Notes: generated from the sequence alone by a model not told the origin. 64,000 bases of DNA from Mesocentrotus franciscanus (GCA_037976565.1 CP137672.1:29600877-29664876), one strand, 5' to 3'; counted from the first letter of the stretch, positions 37,392 to 51,450 are shown. Numbers and translations are program-made.

Positions 37392-40270
37392 AATACAACG
37401 TAACACGCAGCGCGCGCAAAGTGCGCGGTGCGGGTGTGCGCTCGAGGGACTTTCCCTTATTTTCTGGTAAAATAAAAGGAGTATACACGATACCAATGTT
37501 GAAATATGGCTTTTCCTGTCTGTATTATGTGCATACCGGTAAAGAGATTTGAATTTGTTTCAGTATGCAGACCCTACTGTTATCTGTAAAGACAAATATT
37601 TTGACACTAATTACAATTCTGTAAAACAAAAAAACAGTGAAAAGACGGTACATAATTTAACGGAGCGAGAGCCTGCCGCACATGCTTTTTCAGTGAGATA
37701 TATAGTGATTATCAATTCTACGAAGTGATCCTGCAATTCGGAAACATTTATATTTTTTTCACCCCTTGAGATGAATTCATTTTCTATTAACCTTACGACT
37801 TTTCCCAAAACGTAAACGAGACAACATATAAAAGTTAAATGAGTTCAAAACTTAAACAGTTTCATTTTAAAGGGAGGATGTGAGCCAATTTTTTTAAATA
37901 AAAAAGGATATATAGAAATATATATATATATATAATTCTTCCACACTCATTAATAGGCCTACATAAAAATAAGGGTCGGATCACGCATTTTTAGGGAATC
38001 AAATCGGTCGCCCCATATCTTTGACACAAAATACTACACCCTAATTATAATTGCTACTCTTCCAATGGATCGTGTACTAATATATAATTTTTTCTGCAAA
38101 CATTCCACCCTCACCTCTCTCTCTCTCTCTCTCTGAAACACAGTGTGACGTACGCGGTCTTCTAAAAAATGATGGACGTCTTAATCTCACAATTCATCTT
38201 AAATTCACACCGAAGTGACCGAACACACTTTTACCTCTACCAACGCGACTACTGAACAAGAACACGGGATAGATAGAAATCTCAGAACTTTTCGCTATTA
38301 TTCAAGCCGGCAAATCATTTTGAAATTAATGTTGACTTTGTAAAATGCAAATTACTATCCTTTTTCAACAAATATCAAATTTTAGAATAGAATTTTGATA
38401 CAATTACAATGGATAAGAATTAGTCAAATACACCATTTTCAGTATGAGGAATAACAATTACCAATCTACCCAGGTAATCTGTAGGTGTGTCAGTTCAAGG
38501 AAAAAACAAACATAATAATTAGGCAAAGTCAGAAGAGACAAATGGAAAAGTATACAGTAGAGAAGAGAAGAAAATGGAAAGAGAGAGAGAGAGACAGAGA
38601 CAGAGAGAAAAGACAAACAGATGAACATAAAGGAGAGATAAAGAGCTCGCAAAAAGAAGATACAAGAATGTCATAAAACAAGCAGGGACATAGAGGCTAA
38701 TACACAAGGCGAGGAAGTAATAAAAATATAGAGAGAAAGAGAATTTATGACGAATAATTGAAAGTATTGTTAAAAACAACCTCAAAACCATGGTATTGGT
38801 ATAAAAAGACAATAATAATTATCTCAATGACTTGCACTGAAAAAAGAGGAGACAGTTCAGACAGGCTGGGGAGCATGAAGGATGACACATAGTATTAGGA
38901 AAAAGGAAAAATACAAAAGAAGAGTAATTAACGAATGAGTAGCATAGTAGCATAATCATACACATATATTTGAGTGAGTACTGCAAATACAATGTACGGT
39001 ACTACATTTTCAACATGAACAACAACAACAAATTTTACAAAGTCATCCACTAAAAATCAGACACATATTTTAAAATGCTATATGTTATAATTACACAATA
39101 ATACACACCAATTTGATAAATAAAAGGAAAACTAGTTGGAATGGTCTATATAGATGCTGAATTGTATTTGATCATTCAGGACTCAGATGAAAAACAGCCC
39201 AACCAAAGTTGAATATGATAATAGCGATCGTTGAATATGACTATAGTTGTATTTAATCAACAATGATTACATCAACCAGTGATTACATTTTCATAATGTA
39301 CAATTAAATGGCTTTCTTCCTCATACTTTCTTTAAAAAAAATCTTCCACACATACAGAAATAATCATGTAAATGACATCACCCTGTAAACTAGGATAAAA
39401 TATTGTCTTAAAAGTAAAAAATGAAAATCTGTAAGGACAATAAGTTAATATTTACATTAATTACAAACTGTTATAAATACGTGGCAAAAGAGCACAAACA
39501 TGAATTTGTACAAAAAGCCCTTTCAATATTACACTGTATGGCTTACATGTACATACCATAAATATTTAGTTCAATTCACACATAGATATGGCATAAAATT
39601 TTCAAGAATCTTAAAGACATAGAAATAGGCAAAATCTGGAAGCTACAACTGAAAAAGTGAATAACATTACTCACTCTCTTTTTTTGTAAAAGTAAATTGG
39701 AAGCAAAACGTATAGGCACCAAAATAAGCTTAAAAATTGCAAACAATAAATATTTTTGTCATCAAAGTGAACTAAACAAAATACATGTATAACATAACAA
39801 AGTGGAAGTGGAATTTCCAAATCACTTTAGAGACATACAGAAGTGTTACAGCATTATGTACAACCAAAACTTTCACGATTTGGAAATGAGAGCAATTTTC
39901 AGGGCAAGAAAACTCTCACAAAAAAAAATTATATATATATTAAGTGTTCTGTCAATAGTGATTCATTCATTTTGCAGCAATGAAACGGCTTTGAACGAGA
40001 CTGAACCACTTGTAAAATTCACAAACATTTCATACTTGAAGTTTCTGGCCCTACACTATGCACCATACAAAAATGGTATATTATAAAAGTCTTTAAGTGT
40101 GAAAAATAAAATGAAACACAATTCTACGTATTATCATTATTGCTTAAAAATTCACCCTGACATTGCATTTTTAACACTTTCAAATGTGCATATTGAGTTG
40201 TAAAATGGTATATCATAAATAAATCATCTCGACCTATGATTACATTGACAGTTTGCCAGAAACAGACCTA
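37392..40270. other. Spacer between SNRPD3 and PIGL
   Basis: No gene is supported. Contains a CT run near 38115, a purine-rich GA tract at 38565-38720 and otherwise AT-rich sequence. The right part may be PIGL 3'UTR: minus-strand AATAAA signals occur at 40276-40281 and 40318-40323. Confidence 0.45.
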
Positions 40271-40873
40271 TATTATTTATTACTGATAATCAACCAATGG
40301 CATTCATATTGTATTGTTTTATTCATACCTTCTCCATAGTACCTTAGTCTATGTGCCGATTATCTTATTTAATACTGACACTGTAATATCATGTATATAT
40401 CTGTTGTATTTCATTTAATGTTTGACCAATCTCAATTTTTGACTCACTAATACTTGCCTTACCTATTTGATGACAAAATAAAAATCAGCTCTACACAACA
40501 AATGAACTGCATATTACTTGCATAATCACTGTGTGGATCAATGGATTAGACATTTTAAGCAAAATGTCAACATTGCTTCTTTTAACAAGATATTTAGGGA
40601 CTCTTCATGACAAAATGTAAGATTTCAGATCTGATTCATGTTTAATTTTGTTTATGTTTTTCAGCAAAATGCCAAAATAACTTTGCCATAGGAGGTATTT
40701 TTACCTATTTTCTCTGTTAAAAGCTAGTGCTTCTTTGGGCACTTCAATTTTTTTAATCAATTCTATGAAGGACTTTAATGTGAAGAAAAAACTATCTCTC
40801 AACTCCCTGTATCTTGGGCATCTTACACCCTGTCACCGGATCTGCATCTATTGATTTCCACTGCCATGTTGCT

Positions 40874-43800
40874 TCAAGATTCCTCCTTGATTTTGAGGCT
40901 CCTGATGGTGTTGATGATGAAATAACGAGAGAAGATCGCGTTGAGAACACGGAACCAAACGAACTGAGAAGCATGGGCCTTCATTGCACGCTGTATGGAA
41001 GGATTGGAAAGAAGAAAGATGTTGCTGAAAATCAATGCTGTATCAACAGGTGTATCGAATGGAATAAACGACAGATATATCTGAGACAGAAGATAATAGT
41101 TGCCAATTTAAGTATATCGAAAATGTATTAAATAAAATGGAATAGTCTTGATTACAGAGTGGTCTTATTCGTTATTATTATGTTGGTGGGGGGCAAGGCC
41201 CACTCCTGGAACTGCGCCTGCCTCCCCCCCCCACCAACACAATAAGAACGAATAAGACCTCTCTGTAATGATTCTGAATTAGCGCCCCACCAAGTACTTG
41301 TTACATTTGCTGCTATTTGTTTTTTCAAACAATCCATCTTCTGCTCTTCTGCATGACAAATGATTCAGACTTAATTATGGCAGTTTCTTTTAAAACCTAA
41401 TTCCATTATCAGAAGAGGTGCTAAAGGGTTAATACTCCAGACACACTAATGAGACAACACCAGACTGGCAAGAGACCAACCAAAAAGATTACATTTACCC
41501 CCGACTGGTCAATATATTGTTGGTGTCTGTCAATTTGGAGTCGGTCTAGCAATGGGATGGGGATCAAAGTGTACCAATCACAAACACATATTTTACTCTG
41601 TACGTAAGGGGGGTCTATGTTGCTTTACTATATTTAGAATATAAGCTCTAAATATCATTTGTATAAAGAGATATCTTTTTGCAAGTTTAAAAACACTCTC
41701 AGTAAACATAACAGTGACTGGTGTGTAGACTGTTTAACGTACCAGTATGCGCTCACATAAAATAGAATGTGCACAGATCTCAAGTCCGGATTATATTCCA
41801 TGCAGGGTTTCATGTAATTGTCCAATTTCTTCATACTATTTAACCATTAACCCATAGAATACCAGGTAAAGTTTTATGAGATTTAAAAAATATATTTTAG
41901 ATTTAAGCATATTATTTTTCCAATGTGATTGGTACACTTTACATTGAGATCTTGCATGGGCATACCTGAGCTCTTAGAACTCCATAGGGCGAGGAGACTA
42001 GAACCTTGTAGCCTCTGATTGCACTCAGAATGAAACTAATGGGTACCTCCAGGAAGGAACTATACTTTCTCACTATACCGATAGATTCCAGGCAGAAAGC
42101 ACGAACACCTACAAAAAGAAATAAAACAATAATAGTACATGTAATATTTTCGTTTTAATGTTGCGCTTCCTGGGAGAAGTTTCAATTGTTGTAAAGAATT
42201 TTTGGCTTGCACCCAGTAGATAAAGATTGCATGCAAGATCTTGCAATTGAAAACATCAATATTAATAAGTCAGAATAAGTCAGGAGAGCTGAGGTATTTG
42301 TTTCCAGTTCATCGTGACTGTGCCATGGACCAGTGACGGCCTGGTGGTAGAGTCGCTGCCCGGCAAGCAGTAGATGACAGGTTCAAATCCCGCTGGTTCC
42401 AAGGTTTTTCGAACTTGATTTCGATTACAAGAGCAAGCACTTGATCTTTATCTACTGGGTGCAAGCCAATAATTTCTTAACAACAATACATGTAATATTC
42501 TTTTTTTTTAATACATGAAGAGCATACTAAATTTCAGCCTGGGGTGGTATTCTGGAATATTTGTTGTCTTTATGTTAGCAAAAGAAATGTAAATTTTCAT
42601 AACAAATACAAATTAGGACAAGTCACTGGTTAAAGATAAAGGCCAGTTCTGGTCATGCGATTGCATTGTGAAAGAAACGTTGTGGAAGCGATCAGAAAAG
42701 GTTGATCATCTAGCATATAAGTATTGGTGTGTACCGGTACTGCAAGGTTCTGGAATCATCAAAATGATAAGAAATTTGGCCCAGTCTTGGTAAAGTTACA
42801 AGCACTGTACACAGAAAGATGTATATGGGACTACGCGACCACGTGCGCGATATCTATTTGGTCCCAATAGATATAATAATTTACCAAATATATCAATTAG
42901 TAGGTTCCATTTCATTTTTTTGAGAGAGGGGCGTTTCCAAAACTGGTCTTTACCTTTAATATCATCACAAAACTGGCTGCCTCTGCCCTATAGTTAGGAG
43001 ACATCTCTTCAGGCATCAATTGTAAGTGTTTTATCCAACAAAATTTCATTAAAAAATTATTTTCCTTTACACTAAAGATAACATAGTTGTCAGAATTCAG
43101 CTGAATTCATTATAAAAAAGTATGTACTATCACAACTCCTATGGGTGTAATTCCTTTTTTAAGTGTAATGTTCTTGTGTATGCACACATCTAGAAAATTA
43201 TATGAACAGAATGTAAACAGATACCATTATATGGGCAGGATTACAAAATATGCATTTTGTAATTTTCCAACCATCTAATAACAACATGAACACAGACACA
43301 CAAAAAAGACTGAATTGAGTACTCACCTGAGGGTAGCTGACGTTCAACAACCAGTTTTCTGTGACAGAATAAAAGTTCAAACTTAAGACTCTTTCGTTCA
43401 CTAACAGTCTTCATTTTCTGCAGAGAACATGTACACTGAACTAATATATTATCAGGGTGATTTTAAAACATTTTCCTCAAGCTCTAACTGCTCTATTTAG
43501 TTTTTTAAGGCACTTATGAGCTTTTGAGTGCTAAAATTAGAACCTGCTCCCATCATATGACATCTTTATTCTTGAGATAGGTATTGATAACTAAGTGTAT
43601 TTTATTTCAAAATGACAGCTTATGTTTAAATTTACTTTGGGTGAGGTGACAAAACATCCATTGAAGTTGATTGAACTCTTTTCATCTTGAATAAAGAAGT
43701 CATTACTAGAAAATTTTGCAATTACCTTCTTACTTAAAATATGTACAATACTTTCTTCTTTCTATATATATATGGTTCCTGCCACAATAACTTACTTAAG

Positions 43801-45433
43801 AAATGACATTACACATGTATAAACTTAAAGACAGTTTAAAGGAAAAATAGTAGTACATGTAAATCGTTTCTCCAGCAAGCTGTTACTATGCTCTGTGATA
43901 TATTTTTAATGAAAATGTCAGGGGAAATGAGCCCAAATCATCTTACCTAACACCTCTGTAAGCTGCTATGTGATTAGGATGAGATGAAACACCATGTTTG
44001 TCAAAAGTAAGAACCTGGAAATACAAATTTAGATTCATGTGTGTTCACTTTAGATCTATTTTTTTAATAGTAGAATTGAACACATCTGGCTATAACAAAA
44101 TAACTGAAATATACTCATTTATATACTCATACATATTGTTGAATGTTGATCAAATATCTATTTCTTTTTTTACACAAAATATTATATATCTGCTTTCTTG
44201 GGAGACAAGGTGTCACCCTCTCCTCTGTTTCTCATTTTGAAGTGTTTCAAGAGAATGATGCAAACAATTGCATTAAATGCAGGGCCGGGGTGATAGTGAG
44301 CACTGAAAAAAAAAAGGTTTTTTATTTTTTTCCCAACCACCCACCCTCTTGACTAAAAAAAAAAAAGTAGTCGGGGGAAAAAAATGGCATCTAACAACAT
44401 TCCCCCCTTTTTAGTAAGAAAATTGGGGAAAATTGTGAAAAATCAGGAACAATCGAGAAAATAGGGGTAAAATCGGGAACATTCAGAAGAAAAAATCGGA
44501 AGAAAAAAAAATGAGAAAAAAAAAAATTGGGAAAAATAAAAAAAAATTGGGAAACCAATTTAAATCAGGTAATTATCAGGCCTGTAAATGTAACAATACT
44601 GACAAAGCATCCGAGCGAGAATAAGTAGAAATGGAAGGCAAAAAAGGAAACTTCAACAAAGAGAAATAGCGTTTCTTTTGTTGTTGCTATTTTCACATAA
44701 AAATTATAGCATTCATAATGAGAATACATAGAACAACCTTAAAGGTATTACAAACTACAAAGTTTTGGTATGGGGTCATGATTTTGGTTCAAATGAACAT
44801 ATTGGAAGAATATGCGATTTTACAATATTCAATGATCGTTGTCACGGTTGAAATCGAGTCTAAAGTGATGAAATTGTAAATAATAAACTCTTTATGTTGT
44901 ATAGCGCCCTCTCAAGACTGATATTACTTTAGCTTTAAAACAATGTATTATGTTTCTTGACTACAATCGACCGATTTACTATTCCCGTTTGGAAATTATA
45001 TATCGGAACTGCATATTCTGAGATTTCCATGGTCGCAGCTACCATGGAATGGCCTTAGGCGCTATATGAAATATTTGAAATTTACGGGGAGCACCGGTAA
45101 ATATTGATTATTCAATTTGCTCGAAAGCAGAAGTGTTTTAGAGGCTAAATTTTTTAGTGCTTATAATACATCCACAGGGGCATCCAAATATATCAAAAAT
45201 TTAAAGAATTACTATCCATCCAATTTCAAAATTTCCCAAAACTTTGCATTACCTTTAAGATAAAGTGAGTGCCTGCCCCCCCCCCCACCCCCTCTCTCTT
45301 TCTCTCTCTCTAATCTTTTAACACTCTCTTCTCAAATATATACCCCTTTCAGTCTTTTCAGAGGCAGAATATGAATTAGAGTAGATATAACACACTCTAG
45401 ATTTTATCTCAACTACATGTATCTTCTTTAAGT

Positions 45434-45470
<37 letters not shown>

Positions 45471-48400
45471 GTGGAGGTGGAGAGAGTGTGTATGTGTGTG
45501 GAGGGAGACAGGGGTGGGGAATTCCCTGAAAGCCAGGCTGAAACATAAAACTGATACGTACCATTTGAGCATCGCACTTGACTATCTGATGAAGAACTAG
45601 TATGCTGACAAGCTCCTCGTCCCATACAACATTGGGGTCATCTGGTAGTGCACTGCAAGTATAAACAAAGTTTGTGAAACATAGTGTTCATTGCTCCACA
45701 CACTGCAATGTTTGAACAATCATGATATTATTTTTTTATCTTTAAGTCTTCAAAATTGTGCTGTTTCAATATATGCCGATGATACTTGCATTTATTTTAC
45801 AAGTTATATTCTACAAGATATTGAAAATCATTTGAATTAAGACTAACCAGTACAAAATATTTCTGACTGGCTTTCTTGTAATCAGTTGGCATTAAATACA
45901 AAGAAATGTGAAATAATGCTAATCGGATCTAAAAAAAGAATTTGTGGAAAAAAAAATCTAGAATTTTTTTTTATTGATAACATAAAATTGAAACAGGTTA
46001 CTGTGTGTGAATTACCTTGGGGTATACATTGATAACTCGTTAGATTGGGATAAACATGTAGAAAATTTGTGTAAAAGTACTGTGGAGAATTTGTAATTTG
46101 TTAAAATGAATAAGACATTGCATCTCGCAAAAAAACGCATTACTTTGTTATAAGTCAATTGCTCAAAGTAAATTAGATTATTGTGATGTTGTTTGGAATA
46201 ATACGAAGAAACAAAATATTCAAAAACTGCAAATTTTACAAAATTGATAACTTAAAACAGACTTTTGTATGAAAATTTGTTTTTGGATACTTTACTTGAG
46301 AGACGTAATAAACATGTTTTATGTATAATGTATAAAATTGCAGACCAATTAACCCCGGATTATCTTTTAAGTAAATTTAATTTTAAATACACTTCCTATA
46401 GCTTTAAAAATGCTCCTCATATACCAGTATTTACTTTACCAAGAATTAAAACGTGCTTCAAAAAGAAAAGTTCAAGCTATTATGGTGCAAAATTATGGAA
46501 TGAATTGCCGGTAGCAAATAAATAGAAACCAACTTACTATGCTTTCAAAAGGAGTTCATAATATTTGTGATATCATGTTTTACTTTAGCAAACCAAACAA
46601 GTGATTAGTTTTTCTTTAACTTTTTTTTTCTGTTCCTTTTCTTTTTTCTAAATTAGAGATTGTTTGGATTTCTCGCCTTCTAACCTATCTGTATATATTT
46701 ACTGTATGTATATGTTTTATTTAACTCTGTATGTAAACCATGTTAATTTATAATGTATGTTTCTTTGTAAAATTGTGATTGCTTTTATATATGCATGGCC
46801 ATGCTGAAGAACAGCCTCTGGCTGAAGTATGCCACCATGCTAAAATAAAATAAACAAACAATAGTCAATTGATGGACAACTTATAATTGTTTTTCATTAC
46901 CTACAGCGTAGTAATTTTCACAAGCAATGTGTGTTAGACTAAGAGGTATCATATGGAACAAACATTGTAGGAAGTTAAAATACAGCTTGATGAAATTAAC
47001 AAAAAGGGACTGATTGTACCTAGATTTAATAAAGAAGCACAACAGCAGTAAGAGACATGATACCAACCAAACTATATTTACATGATTAAATTACAGGAGG
47101 TAACATAAAATGAACAGTGGTAAAGGATTTAAAGATAAAACTATGCTCAAGTTCTTGTCTTTAAAAGTACATGAACTTGAAGTATCTCCTTACCTCGTTA
47201 TTCAGAGCAAAGGACAAACAGATCAATGAGCCTCTCATATCTGTTACATTGTACTAAATTAACTAACTCTATTCTAGTGTAAAGAATACTTTAGATTTTC
47301 CCAATCCCCTGTATGATCATTAATGATAAAAGTAAGTGTGTTGCAGTTCCTAAAGCTTACGACATACATTCCAGTAATTTAATATCAATTCCATTTCCTG
47401 ATGTATAAATAATGTGGGTTTGAACTTCAAGTGAACTTTTGGTATTCAATGCACTTACCTCTCATTCAACACTGTCACATTGCATGATGGGATACCAAGG
47501 ATTGCACAGCTTAGAATCAGTTCCTTTTCTCTCAACTCTCCCTCCCCGTAGTAGTCCCCTATACATTCATAAGGTAGAAAGTATGAAGGTGAATAATAAA
47601 TATACATGTACAAAAGATCCTTGTCAACAAGGTTATAATGACCATATTTATATTAAAGTTGATACTTATAGGAAATAAAATCAAATAAATATAGTTTATT
47701 ATATAATTGAATGAGTTATTAAAGCAATTTATGCAGCTAACATGCCATGAAAGTGTGCAGTTTTGTGTTTTATGAAAATCAAATTTCACTAAATTGACTC
47801 TATCCTGACCTACGAAATCGCCTAAGGGAAAGTGGCTTTGTGAGTGACGTCAGAGCCGGGATATGCTTCACGCAGCTATAGAGACTAACTGCGATCTACA
47901 CACAAATGTTCATAGAGTGGATGTCAGTTCCACTCTCTCAAAACTATTGAAATATTGCCAGAATGGTCAATATCTGACATACAGTTGTCCTCTCCCGTCC
48001 TGAAACATATCCTAATGTCAATATTCATGTCATTATTGGCATTGAAAAAGTGACAATATCCGTAAAATAACTGTTTACAACTCAACTTTTTCACCGGCTT
48101 TAGCTTGCCAGCTGAGCTGTATGTAAACGGAGATAGTATGAAAAATCAACCTAGCTGTGTTTCAAAATAAAATTACCTATAGTAGAATCATGTTCCGAGG
48201 TGGAATTTGCTTTGACATAACAATGAATAATGTTTCTTCTCCATTTTCATTTGTCGATAACTATAATTACATAGAATAGTGTATTTCGCCGTTTTGGTTT
48301 CGTAAGGGTTTCGTCTATCGCGACTGAAATGCAAGCGTATAGTACTGTGTGTGTGCGGTGTGCAGTGCAGTCACGTTTACGTGTGTTTTGATGTGCGCGC

Positions 48401-50151
48401 AGGTAATGTAAATCCGCCAGCGATACTAAATTCAATCAGCGATCAGCCGTGTAGGTAATGCGGCTGCCAAGAGCCGCACTACTCGCAGATGAATCGTAAC
48501 AACAGCAGAATCGCCTCGATTTTTCCAGCTAATCTAGCCATGATACGATCGACTAAATGAAATATTCTTTGATTTGTTTGAATTTTATTTTATTCATAAT
48601 AATGATCAAATCAATACTAACTGTTTTTTTCATAGTGGAAGAGGTGAATAAAGTCTCCGACTGATATGTCAAAGTGAAACTACATGGTGGTAAAAATCGC
48701 CGGCACCCAAATCCCCATATATGCAGGCTTAATTGCTGTACAACAAAGCCGGGGACACAGCCATAACATAGCTTCTTTTCCCCCATTTTTCAACGTTTTT
48801 ATTTCACAAATAATACATTTCTTAGAATATCAAGATGGAAATATTAATGAGAAGTAACTTACAAATGATGTTGTATTATAATTTATTCTATAGTAAGGGT
48901 AAAATAACACATAAGTTGAAGCTGTGTTTTCAGCCTTATAATGTTGTACATGCATTCTACTAGATACCCGGAAGCGGCACACTAGCCACGCATCCCTTTT
49001 CTTACGTCACAGCTAAAGGCCGTTTCGGATGACAATAGGGCAAATTTGTCCCAGAGAATAGGGTGATTGTTTTCACCCTAATTTCGCTTTTTCGGAAGTG
49101 TAATATTGTTTGAATGTCATCTAAGCTCATTGTATGGCTTATAAGCTTTCTGTAGATATGAATATCTCCATATTTAGGGCTCTTCTATGAATATCAACTT
49201 TAAATACTCTTCTGAGCAGAAAACTAAGCATATCTTTTCTGATTGTGGCAAAGTAATATAACATTTGAAAACTTTGAAGACTCCAATCCAATTTATTTTA
49301 TTAATGTATTATAATATCTTAAATACAATACACAAGATTGGAAAAATTTGCCGCTTTCATGTGAATGACAATCTCAGTTGAACGATGGCCCACGACACGA
49401 ACAAGACCGAAAGCTTCAGTCTCCTCTGATAAGTTGTATTGATAGTCGTTTCTTTGTGACTACTACGTCTGGCCCCACTGACCACCTTTACTTCTAAAGC
49501 CTAAAGCCAAAGGGGAGGTTGACAAATGTCAGCTTCACTTTATACCAGATGGTTATTTCCATCTAGTACCAGCTAGTGCCATTTGGCATTTAGCTTAGTG
49601 GATATCCGCGAGAATGACATCAAGCATGTCAGTCTCATTATCACATTGATCTTCATGATATACAAGTTACAAATCAAAGACTACTAGTCAGAAGTCACTG
49701 CCTTCGAGATTCAACAAATATGAGGAATTCGGGCATCTTAATTTCTATCTTCAGTACCCTCCCCGGAAAAAAGGGACAAAATAAGATCTCGCGTGGGCAT
49801 CCACAAAAAAAACAAACAACAAAATGTTTCTTTTCTGCAAACTCTGCTCCACTTACCATTGGAAAGACACAAAATATGTACAGATGTATAAAGATTGGAA
49901 TTGAGTGCCAGGATTGAAGGCGCGAAGAACATACATTCATCGTCTGGATGCGCAATTACGAGTAAAACTGTCCTTGACTTCTGAGCTCTACCAGCCCGAT
50001 TTCGACCCAATCGCTCATTGTCTTCCTCCCGGCGCTTCCCGCGACGATACACTGCGATGAGGTATATGAGCACGGTCAGGAACACGTACAAAGCAATCAA
50101 AGAAAGTGGACCGATTCTGTCCTCCAATTCAGGTTCTGTTGTGTAAGTCAT
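40874..50151 (-). CDS. PIGL: N-acetylglucosaminyl-phosphatidylinositol de-N-acetylase, complete 7-exon gene
   Basis: Removes the acetyl group from GlcNAc-PI, the second step of GPI-anchor synthesis, on the cytoplasmic face of the ER. Exons in gene order: 49857-50151, 47459-47558, 45562-45652, 43947-44014, 43327-43358, 41966-42108, 40874-40990. Phases close and give 281 aa (human 252). Residues about 17-36 form one N-terminal transmembrane segment followed by a basic stretch, as in PIG-L. The LmbE-like zinc deacetylase motif AHPDDE is at 67-72 and the second metal motif HPNH at 174-177. SNGDYYGEGELREKEL, LPDDPNVVW and the terminal AMKAHASQFVWFRVLNAIFSRY match the family order. Exon 5 is a 32-base micro-exon; I chose its acceptor (TGTCACAG) because the alternative 5' acceptor creates a stop. 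The extra length is mainly in the basic linker after the membrane segment and in the N-terminus. Confidence 0.93.
41152..41269. mobile_element. 118-base palindromic element
   Basis: The arms TTACAGAGTGGTCTTATTCG and CGAATAAGACCTCTCTGTAA are the outer ends of a palindrome with about 42-base arms, closed by GTTGGTGGGGGG / CCCCCCACCAAC and a loop of about 30 bases. Lies in the last intron of PIGL. No coding sequence. Confidence 0.75.
42188..42484 (+). mobile_element. tRNA-like (SINE) sequence inside an inverted repeat
   Basis: 42342-42358 (TGGTGGTAGAGTCGCTG) fits a pol III A box and 42380-42390 (GGTTCAAATCC) fits a B box, spaced as in a tRNA. The region does not fold into a convincing full cloverleaf, so it is a tRNA-derived SINE head, not a tRNA gene. 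The sequences at 42188-42227 and 42443-42484 are inverted copies (GGCTTGCACCCAGTAGATAA and complement). In PIGL intron 5. Confidence 0.55.
44290..44560. repeat. A-rich low-complexity tract
   Basis: A and G-rich sequence with degenerate GGGAAAAATCGGG-like units in PIGL intron 3. No coding potential. Confidence 0.6.
44739..45258. mobile_element. TIR element with CTTAAAGGTATTACAAACTA ends
   Basis: The left end CTTAAAGGTATTACAAACTA (then CAAAGTTTTGG) and the right end CCAAAACTTTG followed by CATTACCTTTAAG are inverted, about 520 bases apart, and enclose non-coding sequence. In PIGL intron 3. Confidence 0.7.
45428..45475 (+). repeat. (AG)n microsatellite
   Basis: AG/GA repeats just downstream of PIGL exon 3 in the intron. 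Confidence 0.85.
45735..46860 (+). pseudogene. Decayed 3' end of a non-LTR retrotransposon (reverse transcriptase)
   Basis: Plus-strand translation shows the reverse transcriptase core YADDTCIYF near 45775, then ISDWLSCNQLALNTKKCEIM and YLGVYIDNSLDWDKHVE. After several frameshifts come LYKSIAQSKLDYCDVVWN and an intact stretch 46265-46525 with MYKIADQLTPDYL, LPRIKT and YYGAKLWNELP. This order is typical of the C-terminal RT and tail of CR1/Jockey-type LINEs. Stops and shifts show it is dead and truncated at its 5' end. A short 3' region ends in AATAAAATAAACAAACAA near 46860. It lies in PIGL intron 2, opposite to the gene. Confidence 0.85.
47560..49856. other. PIGL intron 1, no further gene recognised
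   Basis: A 2.3 kb intron. I see no coding exon, RNA gene or clear TIR element in it. It includes a CpG-bearing stretch around 48290-48500 and a GT-rich patch near 48345; neither has a recognisable motif. Confidence 0.5.
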
Positions 50152-51450
50152 GGTTATCGATATTTATTCTTTCCCAAAATGAATAAAAACATCCATAGCT
50201 GCATTAATTTCGTATGAAAAATCGGTTGATTTGAAGGCTGTTTCGGCCTTCTCGTTTCCACAACTTTCAGCAAGGTTTTATGATAGCTTTTGTTCAAGTC
50301 GCTAAATTTATACGGTTGTTGTTTTGGGCTTGGGGATCTGGGAGGAGCGGTTCTTGAAATTAAAAAAAATTATTATTGGGGATTATTATTATTTTTTTAT
50401 TGGGGAGAGGGAGCTTGGGGTTCTAGCATTGATTTTCTACATGTGCTTCGCGAAATTTTTGGGCTGAGGGCTGCAGCTATAGGGGATGCAAGAAAAAGTT
50501 AATATGGGATATAATATGCAACTATCATTCTATCATAACATCTATATGTATAGTTTAATCATCATCATATTACTACCACCATGCACAACAATGTCTGTAA
50601 TAAAAGACTGAATTCATGGTCATCAGCATAACTGTCACGATTATTTCCAAAAACACAAAACACATGCACATCATAGTGAAGGAGTCAAAAACCTTTCAAT
50701 CAGATTGTCGATCAGTATACAAAATACAATTTAATATACAAAGTGTTCAGTCTGCCAAAACACAGCAAGCTTCATATTCATATATTCAGCAGAGTACATC
50801 ATTCAGACATTGGACTCTGAAGTAAAATAATCTATTGAAAATTACTTCATTCATGATCAAAAACATTCATTTTGGCACTATATCGTAAAGAAAATGTCAG
50901 CTTCCATTATAAAAATCACAAGCAAGTAGAAACTTTTTATTGCACAAATTTACAAATGAAACATTTTCAGTGCCAAAACCAAAAATAAAATGTACACATA
51001 ACAGTCAGCACTTTACAGTTTCTTCCTATCTATGAACCCATATATAGTACAGTCACAATTGTGAGTCCGTTTAAATAATCTTAGGCTAAATGATACAATT
51101 AAACTTGAAAATCAAATCAGAGAGGAAAGGGGCTATGATAAAATTATTTCATAACTAAATAACTGAGTTATGTAACAAGATGAGTTGCACAGAGAACTGA
51201 TGCATGTATGACAACAATCTGGCTTTTTTGGCTTATAAACGGTCAAACCTATTTGACTTATCCACCACAAAGACTGGAAAAGATTTGAGGTTATATATCC
51301 ACACGCCATATGTCCTGTCAGTTGGTTATCCGGACAGTTGATTTCAAACATTAATTTAAACATATTTACATACAATATTTCACCAATCGCTTGGACAATA
51401 TCATAAATGACAGATGGTTAGGCAAAAGTGACCGCTAGATTAATTTTTTT
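50152..51450. other. PIGL upstream / intergenic region
   Basis: Probably holds the PIGL promoter and 5'UTR just above 50151. The rest is AT-rich with no supported gene. Confidence 0.4.

Noticed and set aside
42342..42395. Functional tRNA gene
   Set aside because: A and B boxes are present but the acceptor and anticodon stems do not pair convincingly; better explained as a SINE head.
46265..46525. Independent 86-codon gene
   Set aside because: The peptide (LPRIKT, YYGAKLWNELP) is the C-terminal end of a non-LTR retrotransposon reverse transcriptase already called as a pseudogene.
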